Source: Streptomyces sp. man185 (lineage in GTDB: Bacteria; Actinomycetota; Actinomycetes; Streptomycetales; Streptomycetaceae). Taken from it: a stretch of 64,000 bases of DNA. The notes beneath the pieces were generated by a model. It was not told the origin of the DNA. It saw only the letters and a list, made by a program, of their open reading frames with translations, and made no database searches. The stretch is from contig NTHE01000024.1 of the NCBI GenBank assembly GCA_002551355.1, positions 47,252 to 111,251 of the forward strand, in the 5' to 3' direction. A program made the translations under genes and the position numbers. Below, piece after piece: positions 44,692 to 54,837 of this stretch (within the stretch, counting starts at the first letter, position 1; each line of letters begins with the position of its first letter).

Positions 44692-46191
44692 TTACTGCTT
44701 GCACAGGTCGTCTGCCGCACTCGAACCCGAATAGGTGGGTGTGGGCGTCGGGCTTTCGGATCCGGCGTCGTCCGGCTTCCCGTCCTGCCCGCTTTCCCCG
44801 TCCTGTTGTGCCTCTTGGAGTTCATCGGCCGGGACCACGGCGACGGGCTTGTCCTCGCGGAGTTGCTTGAACAGGTCGCCCGCGTCCGGTTCGACGAGTT
44901 CATCCCGGTTCGCATTGTTTCGGTACGGCTGCCGGGGCACGGTCAGGAACTGCACCTGCTCGGTCGGTACGTTGCGCATGCCGCGTACCAGGTCGTACAG
45001 GTCGCGCAGCGAGTCCAGCCCCGGGTCGGTGGTCAGCGACTTCGTCGCCGCGTCCAGCACCGGGTAGAGCCGCGTCGGGTTGAGCAGGACGCCGTTGCTC
45101 TGCATCTTGTTCACGAGGGCGCCGAGGAACTGCTGCTGGCGCTCCATGCGTTCGGTGTCGCTGCCGTTGCCGAGGGACTTGCGCGCCCGTACGTAGCCGA
45201 GCGCCTCCTCGCCGTTCAGCGTCTGCCGGCCCGCCGGCAGCTCCAGGCGCGCGTCCTTGTCGTCGATCGGCTCCTTGAGGCAGATCTCGACCCCGTCCAC
45301 GGCGTCGACCATGTCCTTGAAGCCGTTGAAGTCGACGACCATGTGGTGATCGATGCGGATGCCTGTCATCCGTTCCACGGTGCGGATCGTGCAGGCGGTG
45401 CCGCCGAGCTCGAACGCCGTGTTGAACTGGGTGAACTGCTCCCGCGACTTCTTGTCGTCCCCGGTGCGGCAGCTGGGGATCTCCACCATCAGGTCGCGGG
45501 GGAGGGACACGGCCGTCGCGCTCTTCCGGTCCGCCGCGAGGTGCAGCAGGATCGTGGTGTCGGAGCGCTGGCTGCCGCCGTCGTCCCGTCCGTACTTGCG
45601 ATTGTCCCCGGCCCGGCTGTCGGACCCGATGAGCAGGATGTTCTGGGCGTCCATGACGACCGGGGTCGGCCGTTCCTTCTCGTACGCCTTGAGCTCGGCG
45701 GCGGCGCTCGTGTCGGTGGTGATGTTCCCGTCGAGCTTCTTGTACATCCACCAGCCGACCCCTGCGGCGACCAGTACGAGGAACGAGGCGGCGAGCGCGG
45801 TCCAGCGCAGCCAGTGGCCCCCGCGCGCGGCGACGCTGCCGTTCTTGGGCCGGTCGGCCCAGGTCTGCACGCCCGCGCCGCTCCTGGCGCTCTCGCCGGG
45901 GGCGCCCGAGGCTTCGGCCTCGGCTTCGTCTGCCTCGGCGCTCTCTGTCTTGCCGCTCGCCGCCTTGCCGCTCTCAGCCCTGTCGGGCTCGTCGGCGGCC
46001 GGGGTCTCCTCCCGCCGGGCATCGTCCTGCGCGGGACCGTTCTGCGGGGCCCTGTCGTCGGGGGCCCCGCCCTCGGGGGTCACGCTCTCGGGCCCGGACT
46101 CTTCCTGCGACCTGCCCTGCGGCTTGTCCCCGGCCGGGTGGTGGTCCGGGTCGGACGGCGGGCCAGCACTGTCGGTCACGTCTGCGTCCAT
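44692..46191 (-). CDS. LCP family cell-wall glycopolymer ligase, paralogue 5
   Basis: A 499-residue protein. It has an acidic, Pro/Ala/Glu-rich cytosolic tail of about 125 residues, a membrane helix at 130-150, and the LCP domain (LIGSDSRAGDN, SLPRDLMVE, MTGIRIDHHMVVD, YVRARKSL). It lacks LytR_C and ends in a Ser/Thr/Pro linker with a last Cys (DDLCKQ). The acidic tail is unlike the basic tails of the other four. Confidence 0.92.
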   Translation of the reverse strand: MDADVTDSAGPPSDPDHHPAGDKPQGRSQEESGPESVTPEGGAPDDRAPQNGPAQDDARREETPAADEPDRAESGKAASGKTESAEADEAEAEASGAPGESARSGAGVQTWADRPKNGSVAARGGHWLRWTALAASFLVLVAAGVGWWMYKKLDGNITTDTSAAAELKAYEKERPTPVVMDAQNILLIGSDSRAGDNRKYGRDDGGSQRSDTTILLHLAADRKSATAVSLPRDLMVEIPSCRTGDDKKSREQFTQFNTAFELGGTACTIRTVERMTGIRIDHHMVVDFNGFKDMVDAVDGVEICLKEPIDDKDARLELPAGRQTLNGEEALGYVRARKSLGNGSDTERMERQQQFLGALVNKMQSNGVLLNPTRLYPVLDAATKSLTTDPGLDSLRDLYDLVRGMRNVPTEQVQFLTVPRQPYRNNANRDELVEPDAGDLFKQLREDKPVAVVPADELQEAQQDGESGQDGKPDDAGSESPTPTPTYSGSSAADDLCKQ

Positions 46192-46368
46192 CCTTCACGT
46201 TCGGCGGCGCGAGGGGCCGCCGGTCGCAGGAGTAGACGGCTGAAACTCACGCTTGGTTGTGCACGGCCAGGAGAGTGGTCTGTACCGCTCGATCATCTAC
46301 CCGCTCCGGTGCCGATTACCGAGGACTCGGCCCGCTGTGGGCCGGACGAGTGGACCTCAGGGCGCTTG

Positions 46369-47121
46369 TCATACCGCGGTGTTGGTGACCCGCTCGCTCT
46401 CGGTCCGCTTGGCGAGACCGTCCGCGTCGAGCTGTCCGAGATGGCGGCACAGCACCACGGACCCGCCGGCCGCCAGGGGCGCGAAGAGTCCGGCGCTCAG
46501 CCCTTCCCAGGTGTCGTACGTACGCCCGGTGAGCAGCCGGGACCCCGGTACGAGTCCGAGGGCGTCGGCGTCCTCGCGGGCCCGGGCGACGAGCTGCGCT
46601 CCCGTCATCTCGATCCCGCCGACGGCCAGCGCGGGCTCCTCGGGGTCCACCGGGGCGAAGGGCGCGAAACGGTCGCCCTGGCTCGGTACCTCCACCGCGT
46701 AGTCGGAGAACCCCTCGGGCGGCTGCGGGAACCGGCCGCCCAGCGGTCGCAGGGCGAGGGCGACGCGCTCGCCCCGGCAGGCCCGCGCCCGCTCCAGGGT
46801 GTCCGGGCCGGTCACGACGAGGTCGGCGGCGGCCGGGTCGCCCTGGACATCGGCGACGACCCCGACGGAGGAGCAGGCGAGCAGCCAGACCGCCGACTGC
46901 CAGTGCGCGGGGAGCAGCAGGGCGAGCCGGTCGCCCGGCTCGGCGGCAAGGTCGCCCTGGAGCAGATTGGCGGTCTTGGCCACCCAATTGGCGAAGGTGG
47001 CCACCGACAGTTCGACGCGTTCTCCGGTGGCGTCGTCGTAGAAGGTGACCAGGGGGCGGGCCGGGTCCGCGGCGAGGGCGGATCGCAGCAGGTCGGCGGG
47101 GGTGCGGTCGCTGGAGTTCAT
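46369..47121 (-). CDS. TIGR03089-type AMP-binding-like protein
   Basis: A 250-residue protein resembling the N-terminal part of acyl-CoA synthetases (TPADLLRSALAADPARPLVTFYDDATGERVELS). It lacks the P-loop-like TSGTT motif and the C-terminal subdomain, matching the short TIGR03089 family of actinobacteria. It is probably not a complete ligase; function unknown. It is divergent from the PGRP gene and upstream of LCP paralogue 5. Confidence 0.85.
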   Translation of the reverse strand: MNSSDRTPADLLRSALAADPARPLVTFYDDATGERVELSVATFANWVAKTANLLQGDLAAEPGDRLALLLPAHWQSAVWLLACSSVGVVADVQGDPAAADLVVTGPDTLERARACRGERVALALRPLGGRFPQPPEGFSDYAVEVPSQGDRFAPFAPVDPEEPALAVGGIEMTGAQLVARAREDADALGLVPGSRLLTGRTYDTWEGLSAGLFAPLAAGGSVVLCRHLGQLDADGLAKRTESERVTNTAV

Positions 47122-47240
47122 CCGCGCAAGCGTACGCGGGGACGCGGTCGCGGGCGGGCTGAACGGGTGTCACGTACACCGGTTCGGCAGACGGCGCGTC
47201 ATGTCGGGGCCGATGCCCGGGTAGCCGGACTCGTCACAGT

Positions 47241-48755
47241 ATGGCAACGATCATCCGTATGCGTGCACTATTGGTCACCTCAGTCGGCATCACCTGCGCG
47301 GCGGCCCTCACCCTGCCGCTCGCCGCCCCCGCCCTGTCCGCCCCGGCCGCGCCCTCCGCCTCGGCCCGCCCGCCTTCCCCGGCCCCCGAGTCACCCGGGG
47401 CCGGCCCGCCCTCGGTGCTCGCCGCCGCGTTCCCCGCGGCCGAATCCCGTGCCGCCGAGACCGCGGGCTCGACACAGTCCCTGCTCCTGGAACCCCTCGC
47501 CGGACCGTCCGACCGGTCCATGGCGCCGACAACGGCCGGCCAGGGGCTGGAGCGCCGGACCGCCCGGCCGTTCTCGCTGGTGGGCGTCGTCTGGGACGAC
47601 GCCGAGGCCGAACTTCACGGCACGGTCCAGGTCCGCACCCGCGCGACCGGTGGCACGAGCTGGTCCCCCTGGCAGGACGTCGAGACCCACAACGCCGATC
47701 ACGCCGCCGACCTCGGCAGCGACGAGCGGACGTCCGGTGCCGTGCGCGGCGCGACCGCCCCCCTCTGGGTCGGCGCGTCGGACGGCGTGGAGGTACGCGT
47801 ACAGCCGGAGCCGGCCGATCCGCGGAACCGCTCCGAAGCCGCACCGCTCCCCGACGGGCTGCGCCTCGAACTCGTCGATCCCGGCCCGGACCCCGCACCC
47901 GCCACGGAACCGGCCGCCGAGCCCGCCCGCGCCGCCCCCGTCGGCCGGACCGCCACCGCGGCGACGTTCGCCGTCAACCCGACCCCGCCCACGACGACGA
48001 CGGCGGTCGTGCCGGAGGCGCTCACCGCCGAGTCCGCGGCCGCCTCGGCCGTCAACGCGGAGCTGGCGCCGCTCGGCGCGTCCGTCATCCCCGCGCTGAC
48101 CAAGGCGGAGACGGAGGAGGCCGCGAACGTCGCGCCCGGGGCGAAGCCGTACATCGGACCCCGGCCGAAGATCATCACCCGTAAGGGCTGGGGCGCGGAC
48201 GAGAAGCTCCGCGAGCGCAACTTCGCGTACACCAAGACCGTCAAGGCGGCCTTCGTGCACCACAGCGCGACCGGGAACAACTACACCTGCAAGCAGGCCC
48301 CCTCGGTGCTCCGCTCCATCTACCGCTACCACGTCAAGAGCAGCGGCTGGCGCGACTTCGGCTACAACTTCGCCGTCGACAAGTGCGGAAACATCTACGA
48401 GGGCCGGGCCGGCGGCGTCACCAAGGCGGTCCTCGGAGCGCACACCCTGGGCTTCAACACCAACACCATGGGGATCGCGGTACTCGGCTCCTACTCCTCC
48501 ACCAACCCGCCCGCCGCCGCGGTGACCGCCGTCTCCAAGCTCACCGCCTGGAAGCTCGGACTGTTCGGGGCCAATCCCAAGGGGAAGGTGACGCTCGTCT
48601 CCGGCGGCAGCAACAAGTACAAAGCGGGCGTGAAGGTCAAGATGAACGTCATCTCGGGCCATCGGGACGGCTTCGCAACCGAATGCCCCGGAGCGCGTCT
48701 TTACAAGAAGCTCGGCAAGGCCAGGACCAGCTCCGCCAAACTGCAGGGCCGCTGA
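47241..48755 (+). CDS. secreted peptidoglycan-recognition-type N-acetylmuramoyl-L-alanine amidase
   Basis: A 504-residue protein. N-terminal signal peptide; an Ala/Pro-rich region; a beta-rich segment (about 100-210); a second linker; and a C-terminal PGRP/Amidase_2 domain (about 310-490). Zinc-ligand regions are FVHHSATG, the GHRDG His and the ECPG Cys, and the fold motif FGYNFAVDKCGNIYEGRAGG is present. It should cleave the amide between muramic acid and the peptide stem. ATG 47241 or ATG 47259 may be the start. Confidence 0.92.
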   Translation: MATIIRMRALLVTSVGITCAAALTLPLAAPALSAPAAPSASARPPSPAPESPGAGPPSVLAAAFPAAESRAAETAGSTQSLLLEPLAGPSDRSMAPTTAGQGLERRTARPFSLVGVVWDDAEAELHGTVQVRTRATGGTSWSPWQDVETHNADHAADLGSDERTSGAVRGATAPLWVGASDGVEVRVQPEPADPRNRSEAAPLPDGLRLELVDPGPDPAPATEPAAEPARAAPVGRTATAATFAVNPTPPTTTTAVVPEALTAESAAASAVNAELAPLGASVIPALTKAETEEAANVAPGAKPYIGPRPKIITRKGWGADEKLRERNFAYTKTVKAAFVHHSATGNNYTCKQAPSVLRSIYRYHVKSSGWRDFGYNFAVDKCGNIYEGRAGGVTKAVLGAHTLGFNTNTMGIAVLGSYSSTNPPAAAVTAVSKLTAWKLGLFGANPKGKVTLVSGGSNKYKAGVKVKMNVISGHRDGFATECPGARLYKKLGKARTSSAKLQGR

Positions 48756-48834
48756 CCGGAGCGAGGCCGACCGGTCTGCTTAACTGACCAGTCACATACG
48801 AGGCCAAGCCCCAGCAGGAAGCAGAGACGGTGCT

Positions 48835-49926
48835 GTGACAGAGGCAAAAGAAGCGATTCTCCTGGTCGGTGGCAAAGGCACCCGACTGCGCCCGCTCACG
48901 GTGCACACCCCGAAGCCGATGGTCCCGGCCGCGGGTGTCCCCTTCCTCACCCACCAGCTGGCGCGGGCCAGGGCGGCCGGGGTGGAGCACATCGTGCTCG
49001 CCACGTCCTACCTGGCCGAGGTCTTCGAGCCGTACTTCGGCGACGGCTCCTCGCTCGGCCTGCACATCGAGTACGTCACCGAGCGGGAGCCGCTCGGCAC
49101 CGGCGGAGCCATCCGCAACGTCGCGCCGAAGCTGTCCTCGGGGCCGGAGGAACCGGTCCTGATCTTCAACGGCGACATCCTGACCGGGCTCGACATCCGG
49201 GCCCTGGTCACCTCGCACACCGTCTCCGGCGCGGATGTCTCCCTCCACCTGACCCGGGTCGAGGACCCCCGCGCCTTCGGCCTCGTGCCGACCGACGCGA
49301 CGGGCCGGGTCACGGCCTTCCTGGAGAAGCCGCAGACGCCGGAAGAGATCGTCACCGACCAGATCAACGCCGGGGCGTACATCTTCCGGCGCTCGGTCAT
49401 CGACTCGATCCCGGCCGGGCGGCCGGTCTCCGTCGAACGCGAGACCTTCCCCGGCCTGCTCGCCTCCGGTGCCCACCTCCAGGGCATGGTCGACTCCACG
49501 TACTGGCTGGACCTCGGCACCCCGGGGGCCTTCGTCCGCGGCTCCGCCGACCTCGTCCTCGGCCGCGCCCCGTCCCCGGCGGTCCCCGGCCGCTGCGGCG
49601 ACCGCCTGGTCCTGCCGACCGCCTCCGTGGCCCGGGACGCCAAGCTCACCGGCGGCACGGTGGTCGGCGCCGGCGCGGTGATCGGCGCGGGCGCGCGGAT
49701 AGAGGGCTCGACGATCCTGGAGGGCGCGGTCGTCGAGGCGGGCGCGGTCATCACGGACTCCCTGGTCGGGGCGGGCGCGAGGGTCGGCAGCCGTACGGTC
49801 CTGGCGGGCGCGGTGATCGGTGACGGGGCGCACGTGGGCGCGGACAACGAACTGCGCGACGGGATCAGGATCTGGTGCGGGGCGACCCTGCCGGACGCCT
49901 CGGTCCGCTTCTCCTCGGACCAGTAG
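48835..49926 (+). CDS. sugar-1-phosphate nucleotidyltransferase (mannose-1-phosphate guanylyltransferase-like)
   Basis: A 363-residue enzyme. The GT-A nucleotidyl domain starts LLVGGKGTRLRPLT, with KPMVPAAG, the metal site FNGDILTG and the substrate block EKPQTPEE. A left-handed beta-helix of hexapeptide repeats follows (from about 260: GAGAVIGAGARIEGS). It probably makes GDP-mannose for wall glycans together with ManB at 62,470. UDP- or dTDP-sugar specificity is possible. GTG 48835 is the start. Confidence 0.9.
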   Translation: MTEAKEAILLVGGKGTRLRPLTVHTPKPMVPAAGVPFLTHQLARARAAGVEHIVLATSYLAEVFEPYFGDGSSLGLHIEYVTEREPLGTGGAIRNVAPKLSSGPEEPVLIFNGDILTGLDIRALVTSHTVSGADVSLHLTRVEDPRAFGLVPTDATGRVTAFLEKPQTPEEIVTDQINAGAYIFRRSVIDSIPAGRPVSVERETFPGLLASGAHLQGMVDSTYWLDLGTPGAFVRGSADLVLGRAPSPAVPGRCGDRLVLPTASVARDAKLTGGTVVGAGAVIGAGARIEGSTILEGAVVEAGAVITDSLVGAGARVGSRTVLAGAVIGDGAHVGADNELRDGIRIWCGATLPDASVRFSSDQ

Positions 49927-49993
49927 CCGACCCCGTACCCGTACCCTCGAAGGATCCGACCTCCGCACGTACCAGGAACACCGAGGCCCACCC

Positions 49994-51037
49994 GTGGCAG
50001 GACGATTCGCCCCTCGCACCGCACGAGCGTCGCTGCCCCAGCAGGCTGCCGCGCCCCAGGCGGCTGCGGGCCCGGTGCGGCCGGTGCGTCCCTCTTCCTC
50101 GTCCTCCTCCTCCGCGCCCGACGGCCCGCCGCTGACCCGCGAGTGGACCCCACCGGGCCCCCTGGACCTGCGCCTGGTGCTGGGCCCGCTGCGCCGGGGC
50201 CCGGCGGACCCCACGTTCCGGATGGTCGCGGACGGTACGTTCTGGCGGGCGACCCGCACGCCGGAAGGCCCCGGCACCCTGCGCGTCGCGGCGCGCGGCG
50301 ACCGGATCGCGGCGACGGCCTGGGGCCCCGGCGCGAACTGGCTGCTGGACGGGCTCCCGGCCCTTCTGGGCGCGGAGGACGACCCGGAGGCATTCGTTCC
50401 ACGCCACCGCCTGCTCGCCCTGACCCGGCACCGCCGCCCGGGCCTGCGCCTGCTGCGCACGGGGCTGGTGATGGAATCGCTGATCCCGTCGATCCTGGAG
50501 CAGAAGGTCACCACGGACGAGGCCTACCGAGCCTGGCGCCACCTGGTCCGCCGTCACGGAACCCCGGCCCCCGGACCCACGGCCGAACTGGGCCTGCACG
50601 TCATGCCGGACCCGCGCGGCTGGGCGATGATCCCGTCCTGGGAGTGGCACAAGGCGAACGTCGACGCCAAACGCTCGTCCACGATCATGCGCGCGGTCCG
50701 GGTGGCCCGCCGCCTGGAGGAGGCGGCGACGATGAACCTCCCCGAGGCTCAGGCCCGCCTGCAACTGATCCCGGGGATCGGCCCCTGGACCTCGGCGGAG
50801 ACCCTCCAGCGCTCGAACGGCGCGGCGGACGCGGTCACGGTCGGCGACCTGCACCTCCCGGGCATCGTGGGCCACGCCCTGGCGGACAACCGCGACGCGG
50901 ACGACGAGGAGATGCTGACCCTCCTGACCCCGTACCAGGGGCAACGCCACCGAGCGACCCGCCTGATCCTGCTGTCGGGCCACACCCCGAAACGCCGAGC
51001 CCCGAGAATGACCCCGGGCAACATCGTGAACCTGTAG
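49994..51037 (+). CDS. DNA-3-methyladenine glycosylase II-like (HhH-GPD) protein
   Basis: A 347-residue base-excision-repair glycosylase of the AlkA type. The HhH element reads LQLIPGIGPWTSAETL, and the catalytic Asp follows in AVTVGDLHLPG. The N-terminal 50 residues are low complexity (Ser run). The preceding domain has SILEQKVTTDEAYRAWRHL, typical of the family. GTG 49994 is chosen. No Fe-S Cys cluster is present. Confidence 0.9.
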   Translation: MAGRFAPRTARASLPQQAAAPQAAAGPVRPVRPSSSSSSSAPDGPPLTREWTPPGPLDLRLVLGPLRRGPADPTFRMVADGTFWRATRTPEGPGTLRVAARGDRIAATAWGPGANWLLDGLPALLGAEDDPEAFVPRHRLLALTRHRRPGLRLLRTGLVMESLIPSILEQKVTTDEAYRAWRHLVRRHGTPAPGPTAELGLHVMPDPRGWAMIPSWEWHKANVDAKRSSTIMRAVRVARRLEEAATMNLPEAQARLQLIPGIGPWTSAETLQRSNGAADAVTVGDLHLPGIVGHALADNRDADDEEMLTLLTPYQGQRHRATRLILLSGHTPKRRAPRMTPGNIVNL

Positions 51038-51078
51038 CGACTTCAGCCCGCCGCCATCCCCGCCCGTCCGGGCACTTG

Positions 51079-51326
51079 CAGCCCCTTCGGCGTTTGAGGA
51101 AGGAGGCCCGGGGCGGAGCCCCGAACCCAGCCCGTCCGGGCATCTTCAGCCCCTCCGGCGATTGAGGAGCGGGGCCCGGGGCGGAGCCCCGAATCCAGCC
51201 CGCCCGGCGCTTGAGGACAAAGGGGGGCCCGGGGCGGAGCCCCGGTTCCGGGAAAGGGCGGGTAGGGGAAAAGGCCCGCGCAGCGCCCCCCGCCCGCGCT
51301 CCGCACCCGCCCCGCCAGGGGCCCCT
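51079..51326. repeat. three tandem copies of a Streptomyces intergenic repeat
   Basis: Copies begin at 51079, 51147 and 51196. Each reads CAGCCC-x2-CCGGCG-x-TTGAGGA then a variable spacer and CCCGGGGCGGAGCCCCG, whose last part forms a hairpin. A further copy lies at 63863. Downstream of the third copy the similarity continues (GGGAAAGGGCGGG...GCCCGCGCAGCG). It sits between convergent genes and may terminate both. Confidence 0.85.
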
Positions 51327-52657
51327 CACCGCACGGTGAGAAACGCCTCCGCATCCCGCCCAGCCCGCTCCCGAGGCACCCCCACCGCATGCCCCACAGC
51401 CACCGCCCCCAACGGATCCCAGGACGACGGCAGCGAGAGCACCTCCCGCACCACCGGCCGGCAGAACATCGTCGAGGACACCCACGCCGACCCCAGCCGC
51501 TCACCCGCCAGCGCCACCAGGAAGTTCTGCACACCGGCCCCCGCCGCGACCACGAACATCTCGCGCTCCGCGGTGTCGCGGCGCTCGTCCCCGTACGTAT
51601 GGGAGCCGTCCATCACCAGACACGGCACCACCAGATACGGCGCGTTGCGCAGCACATCCCCGCGCCGCACCCGCTTCGCGATCGACTCCTCGCTCTTCCC
51701 GTCGCGCCGCAGGTCCTCGATCCACGCGTCCCGCATCGCGTCGAGCAACCGGGTCCGCGACTCGGCGGACTCCAGCAGCACGAACCGCCACGGCGTCGTG
51801 TGATGAGGCGCCGGCGCCGTGACGGCAGCTGCCACGGCGCGCCGCACCGCCCCGGGATCCACCGGCTCGTCGCTGAACTCGCGCACCGTACGCCGCAGTG
51901 TCACCGCTTCCCGCACGGCCTCGGACGTCCCGAGCCGGAACATGTCATCGGCGGCACTCCGCACGAGCGCACGAGCACCGGGCTCGTCGTCCCCGCCGGA
52001 CGCCACGACATGCGGCAGCCCCCGGACCACGGCCACCGGCAGCCCCTCCGCCTTGCCCTTGACCAAGTCCCCGGCCGAGGCCAGCTCGTCCGCCGTGGCC
52101 ACGACCGTGGCGCTGAGCGGATTGCCGTACGCGTCCGTCCCGCCCCGCAGATCGTCCAGCACCCGCACCCCGGCCGCCCCGATCGCGACGTCGGTCAGCC
52201 CGTTGCGCCAGGGCCGGCCGAAGGTGTCCGTCACGACGACGCCGACCTCCACGCCGAGGGTGTCCCGCAGCCCGTCCCGGATGGCCCGGGCGGAGACGTC
52301 GGGATCCTCGGGCAGCAGCAGGACGGTCCCGGCCGGTGTGTTCGAGGCGTCGACCCCGGCGGCGGCCATGACCAGACCCTGCCGGTTCTCCACGATCCGC
52401 AGCGTCCCGCGCCGGGCGACGACCCGCACGGTCTCGGCGTCGATGGCGGCCTCGCGGTCCGCGGCCTCGACGATCCGGCCCTCCGCCTTGGAGACGATCT
52501 TCGAGGTGACGAGCAGCACGTCACCGTCGACCAGCCCGGGCTCGGCCGAGGCGATCAGCTTGGCGAGATCGTCACCGGCCCGCACCTCGGGCATCCCGCC
52601 CAGCGCCCAGACCCGAAAGGAGGGAGCCCCGCCGTCGGCGCCGGAAGAACCGCTCAC
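51326..52657 (-). CDS. fbiB: coenzyme F420-0:L-glutamate ligase with nitroreductase-like C-terminal domain
   Basis: A 443-residue two-domain FbiB. Residues 20-240 form the CofE-like ligase ([35 protein letters not shown]) that adds glutamates to F420-0. Residues 255-443 form an FMN-binding nitroreductase-like domain ([24 protein letters not shown]) that reduces the dehydro precursor in mycobacteria. GTG 52657 overlaps the cofD stop and has GAGGAGG 7 nt upstream. Coupled to cofD. Confidence 0.95.
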   Translation of the reverse strand: MSGSSGADGGAPSFRVWALGGMPEVRAGDDLAKLIASAEPGLVDGDVLLVTSKIVSKAEGRIVEAADREAAIDAETVRVVARRGTLRIVENRQGLVMAAAGVDASNTPAGTVLLLPEDPDVSARAIRDGLRDTLGVEVGVVVTDTFGRPWRNGLTDVAIGAAGVRVLDDLRGGTDAYGNPLSATVVATADELASAGDLVKGKAEGLPVAVVRGLPHVVASGGDDEPGARALVRSAADDMFRLGTSEAVREAVTLRRTVREFSDEPVDPGAVRRAVAAAVTAPAPHHTTPWRFVLLESAESRTRLLDAMRDAWIEDLRRDGKSEESIAKRVRRGDVLRNAPYLVVPCLVMDGSHTYGDERRDTAEREMFVVAAGAGVQNFLVALAGERLGSAWVSSTMFCRPVVREVLSLPSSWDPLGAVAVGHAVGVPRERAGRDAEAFLTVR

Positions 52658-53610
52658 GCCCGTACCTCCTCGGCCAGATCCAGCGCCTGCCGGGCCATCT
52701 CGGCGGTCGCGTCCACGTCCGTCATCATCAGCGGCACCGCCCGGCAGCGGATCCCCGCCGCCTCGACCTCGCCGACCGCACCGGCGTCCACCGTGTCGAC
52801 CAGCCACCCGTCCAGCAGCCCCGAACCGTAGTGCTGGGCCACGGCAGCCGCCGTCGACTCGACGCCCACAGCAGCGAGCACCTTGTCCGCCATACCCCGC
52901 ACGGGCGCGTCCCCGACGATGGGGGAGAGGCCGACGACCGGCACCCCCGCCTCGGCGATCGCCTCGCGGATCCCGGGCACGGCGAGGATCGTGCCGACGG
53001 ACACCACCGGGTTCGACGGCGGGAAGACGATGACATCGGCGGAACCGATGGCCTCCAGCACCCCCGGAGCCGGCTTGGCCTGCTCCGCCCCGACCGGCAC
53101 GATCGCCCGCGCCTCGACGGAGGCGCGCAGCTTCACCCAGTACTCCTGGAAGTGGATCGCCTTGCTCTCGCCGTCCATCTCGACGGCCACATGCGTCTCG
53201 ACCCGGTCGTCGGACATCGGGAGCAGCCGCACGCCCGGCTGCCATCGGGCGCAGAGCGCCTCGGTGACCGCGCTCAGCGGATAGCCGGCGCCCAACATCT
53301 GCGTGCGGACGATGTGGGTCGCGAAGTCGCGGTCGCCGAGCCCGAACCAGCCGGGCCCCACCCCGTACGCCGCGAGCTCCTCCTTGACCTGGAAGGTCTC
53401 GTCGGTCCGCCCCCAGCCCTGCTCCTCGTTGATGCCACCGCCGAGGGTGTACATCACGGTGTCGAGGTCGGGACAGACCTTCAGCCCGAACAGATGGATG
53501 TCATCACCCGTGTTGCCGATCACCGTGATGTCCGCGTCGGGCGCGGCCTGCTTGAGGCCGCGAAGGAAGCGGGCACCGCCGATGCCACCGGCCAGAACAA
53601 CAATGCGCAT
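52654..53610 (-). CDS. cofD: phosphoenolpyruvyl/2-phospho-L-lactate transferase of F420 synthesis
   Basis: A 318-residue CofD (FbiA). It joins the GDP-activated phospho-acid to Fo to give (dehydro)F420-0. The N terminus [16 protein letters not shown], the block [21 protein letters not shown] and [15 protein letters not shown] are diagnostic. It precedes fbiB on the same strand with a four-base overlap. The fbiA name is used for the actinobacterial enzyme. Confidence 0.96.
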   Translation of the reverse strand: MRIVVLAGGIGGARFLRGLKQAAPDADITVIGNTGDDIHLFGLKVCPDLDTVMYTLGGGINEEQGWGRTDETFQVKEELAAYGVGPGWFGLGDRDFATHIVRTQMLGAGYPLSAVTEALCARWQPGVRLLPMSDDRVETHVAVEMDGESKAIHFQEYWVKLRASVEARAIVPVGAEQAKPAPGVLEAIGSADVIVFPPSNPVVSVGTILAVPGIREAIAEAGVPVVGLSPIVGDAPVRGMADKVLAAVGVESTAAAVAQHYGSGLLDGWLVDTVDAGAVGEVEAAGIRCRAVPLMMTDVDATAEMARQALDLAEEVRA

Positions 53611-53623
53611 GCACAGCAGTTTG

Positions 53624-54124
53624 TCAGGCGGGTACGACGTCCACGGCCGTCGGGGCGCTTTGCGTGGCGTGCATCGGCATCTCGGTCAGGCCCGGGTAGT
53701 AGATGTGCAGACTCACGGCCGGTTCGAGCGAATCGTTGACCACTTCGTGGACGTACCCGGGGGCGAAGGCACGCTGCGCACCCGCGCCGAGCGACTGTGC
53801 CCCGCGCTCGGTGCGCTCGGTCAACTCGCCTTCCAGAACCGTCAGTACGCCGGCGGAGAGGCCGTGGTCGTGGAGCCCGCTGCCCTGTCCGGGCACCCAG
53901 CTGAGCAGCCACACCTCGTAGCCGGGGCCCTGGTGCAGGCGGTGGTACCAGCGGGAGGCGGAGTCGTACTGGACGATTCCCGCCCACCGCGCGCGGTCGG
54001 CCGCGATGGAGCGTGCGAGGCCGACGAATTCGGAGACGGTGGAGGGGTGCTCGCGGGCGGGCTGCAGAAGGTGCTGGACCTCAAGGATGTCGCCGGCGAT
54101 CTGAAGGTCGCTGTCGCTGTTCAT
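53624..54124 (-). CDS. cysteine dioxygenase family protein
   Basis: A 166-residue cupin. The Fe(II) ligands lie in GLHDHGLSAG and the downstream HEVVN His. It oxidises cysteine to cysteine sulphinate or acts on a similar thiol. It lies 13 bp upstream of cofD on the same strand and is probably cotranscribed. Divergent from whiB across a long spacer. Confidence 0.9.
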   Translation of the reverse strand: MNSDSDLQIAGDILEVQHLLQPAREHPSTVSEFVGLARSIAADRARWAGIVQYDSASRWYHRLHQGPGYEVWLLSWVPGQGSGLHDHGLSAGVLTVLEGELTERTERGAQSLGAGAQRAFAPGYVHEVVNDSLEPAVSLHIYYPGLTEMPMHATQSAPTAVDVVPA

Positions 54125-54837
54125 GGCTGCGGTGGTTCCTCGGCATGGGGGGTGCGCGTGCGGGGGAGTCGCGGTGAGCGTCAGCAGCTCGGAAGGAGCT
54201 GCGGGGAGTACCGGAGATACGGCTCGACGGAGAGCGGGAAAGCCGACGAGCGAGGGCTCCGGAGAGGCTGGATCAGAGCTGGAGCGCTACGGCTTCAACA
54301 GCTGTGACAGCTGGAACAGCAACAGCGGGCCTGGACAGCGCTACGGAACCCACGGACGTGGGTGACGTGCAGGGCTGCGGTCGCTGGCATGGTCACCAGG
54401 AGACCGGCTCGGCCGTCCGCTGTCAACCCGATGCCCGAGATGAGGGCAATGTTTCACCCCTTCCGGTCGCCGGATTCGGAGAAAGGTTTATGCGCCCATG
54501 TCCGGGGACATGTGGCGCATCATCCGTGCTTTCAAACACGGCTGACGCTCCGTGACCTGACTGTGATCTTGATCGCTTCGGTGATCGAATCGCAACACAA
54601 GGGCGGCCTCACTCGTCTCTCACGAGGGAGGGTGTGGGGCTGTGGAGCCTGTGGCATATGTCAGGTTTTTGCTGATTTGAACACTTTCCGCGTACGCTTG
54701 GTTCCGCAGAGTGAATCCCTGGGCCAATAGCAGATCCTCGCTTGACTGCCCCGGAGCTACACACTTGTAATTTCACTCGTGTCGTTCAGCCGCAAACGGC
54801 TGCATCACGGGACGCAAGAGACAGACGAGGGGCGCAC
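54125..54837. promoter_or_regulatory. long intergenic control region of whiB and cysteine dioxygenase
   Basis: A 713-bp region without a convincing gene. Its right third is AT-richer. Candidate whiB promoter A: TTGACT (54742-54747), 18 bp, TGTAAT (54766-54771). Candidate B: TTGCTG (54669-54674), 18 bp, TACGCT (54693-54698). The S. coelicolor whiB gene is known to have two promoters, so both may be real. GATCG-type repeats occur near 54570-54590. Confidence 0.55.
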
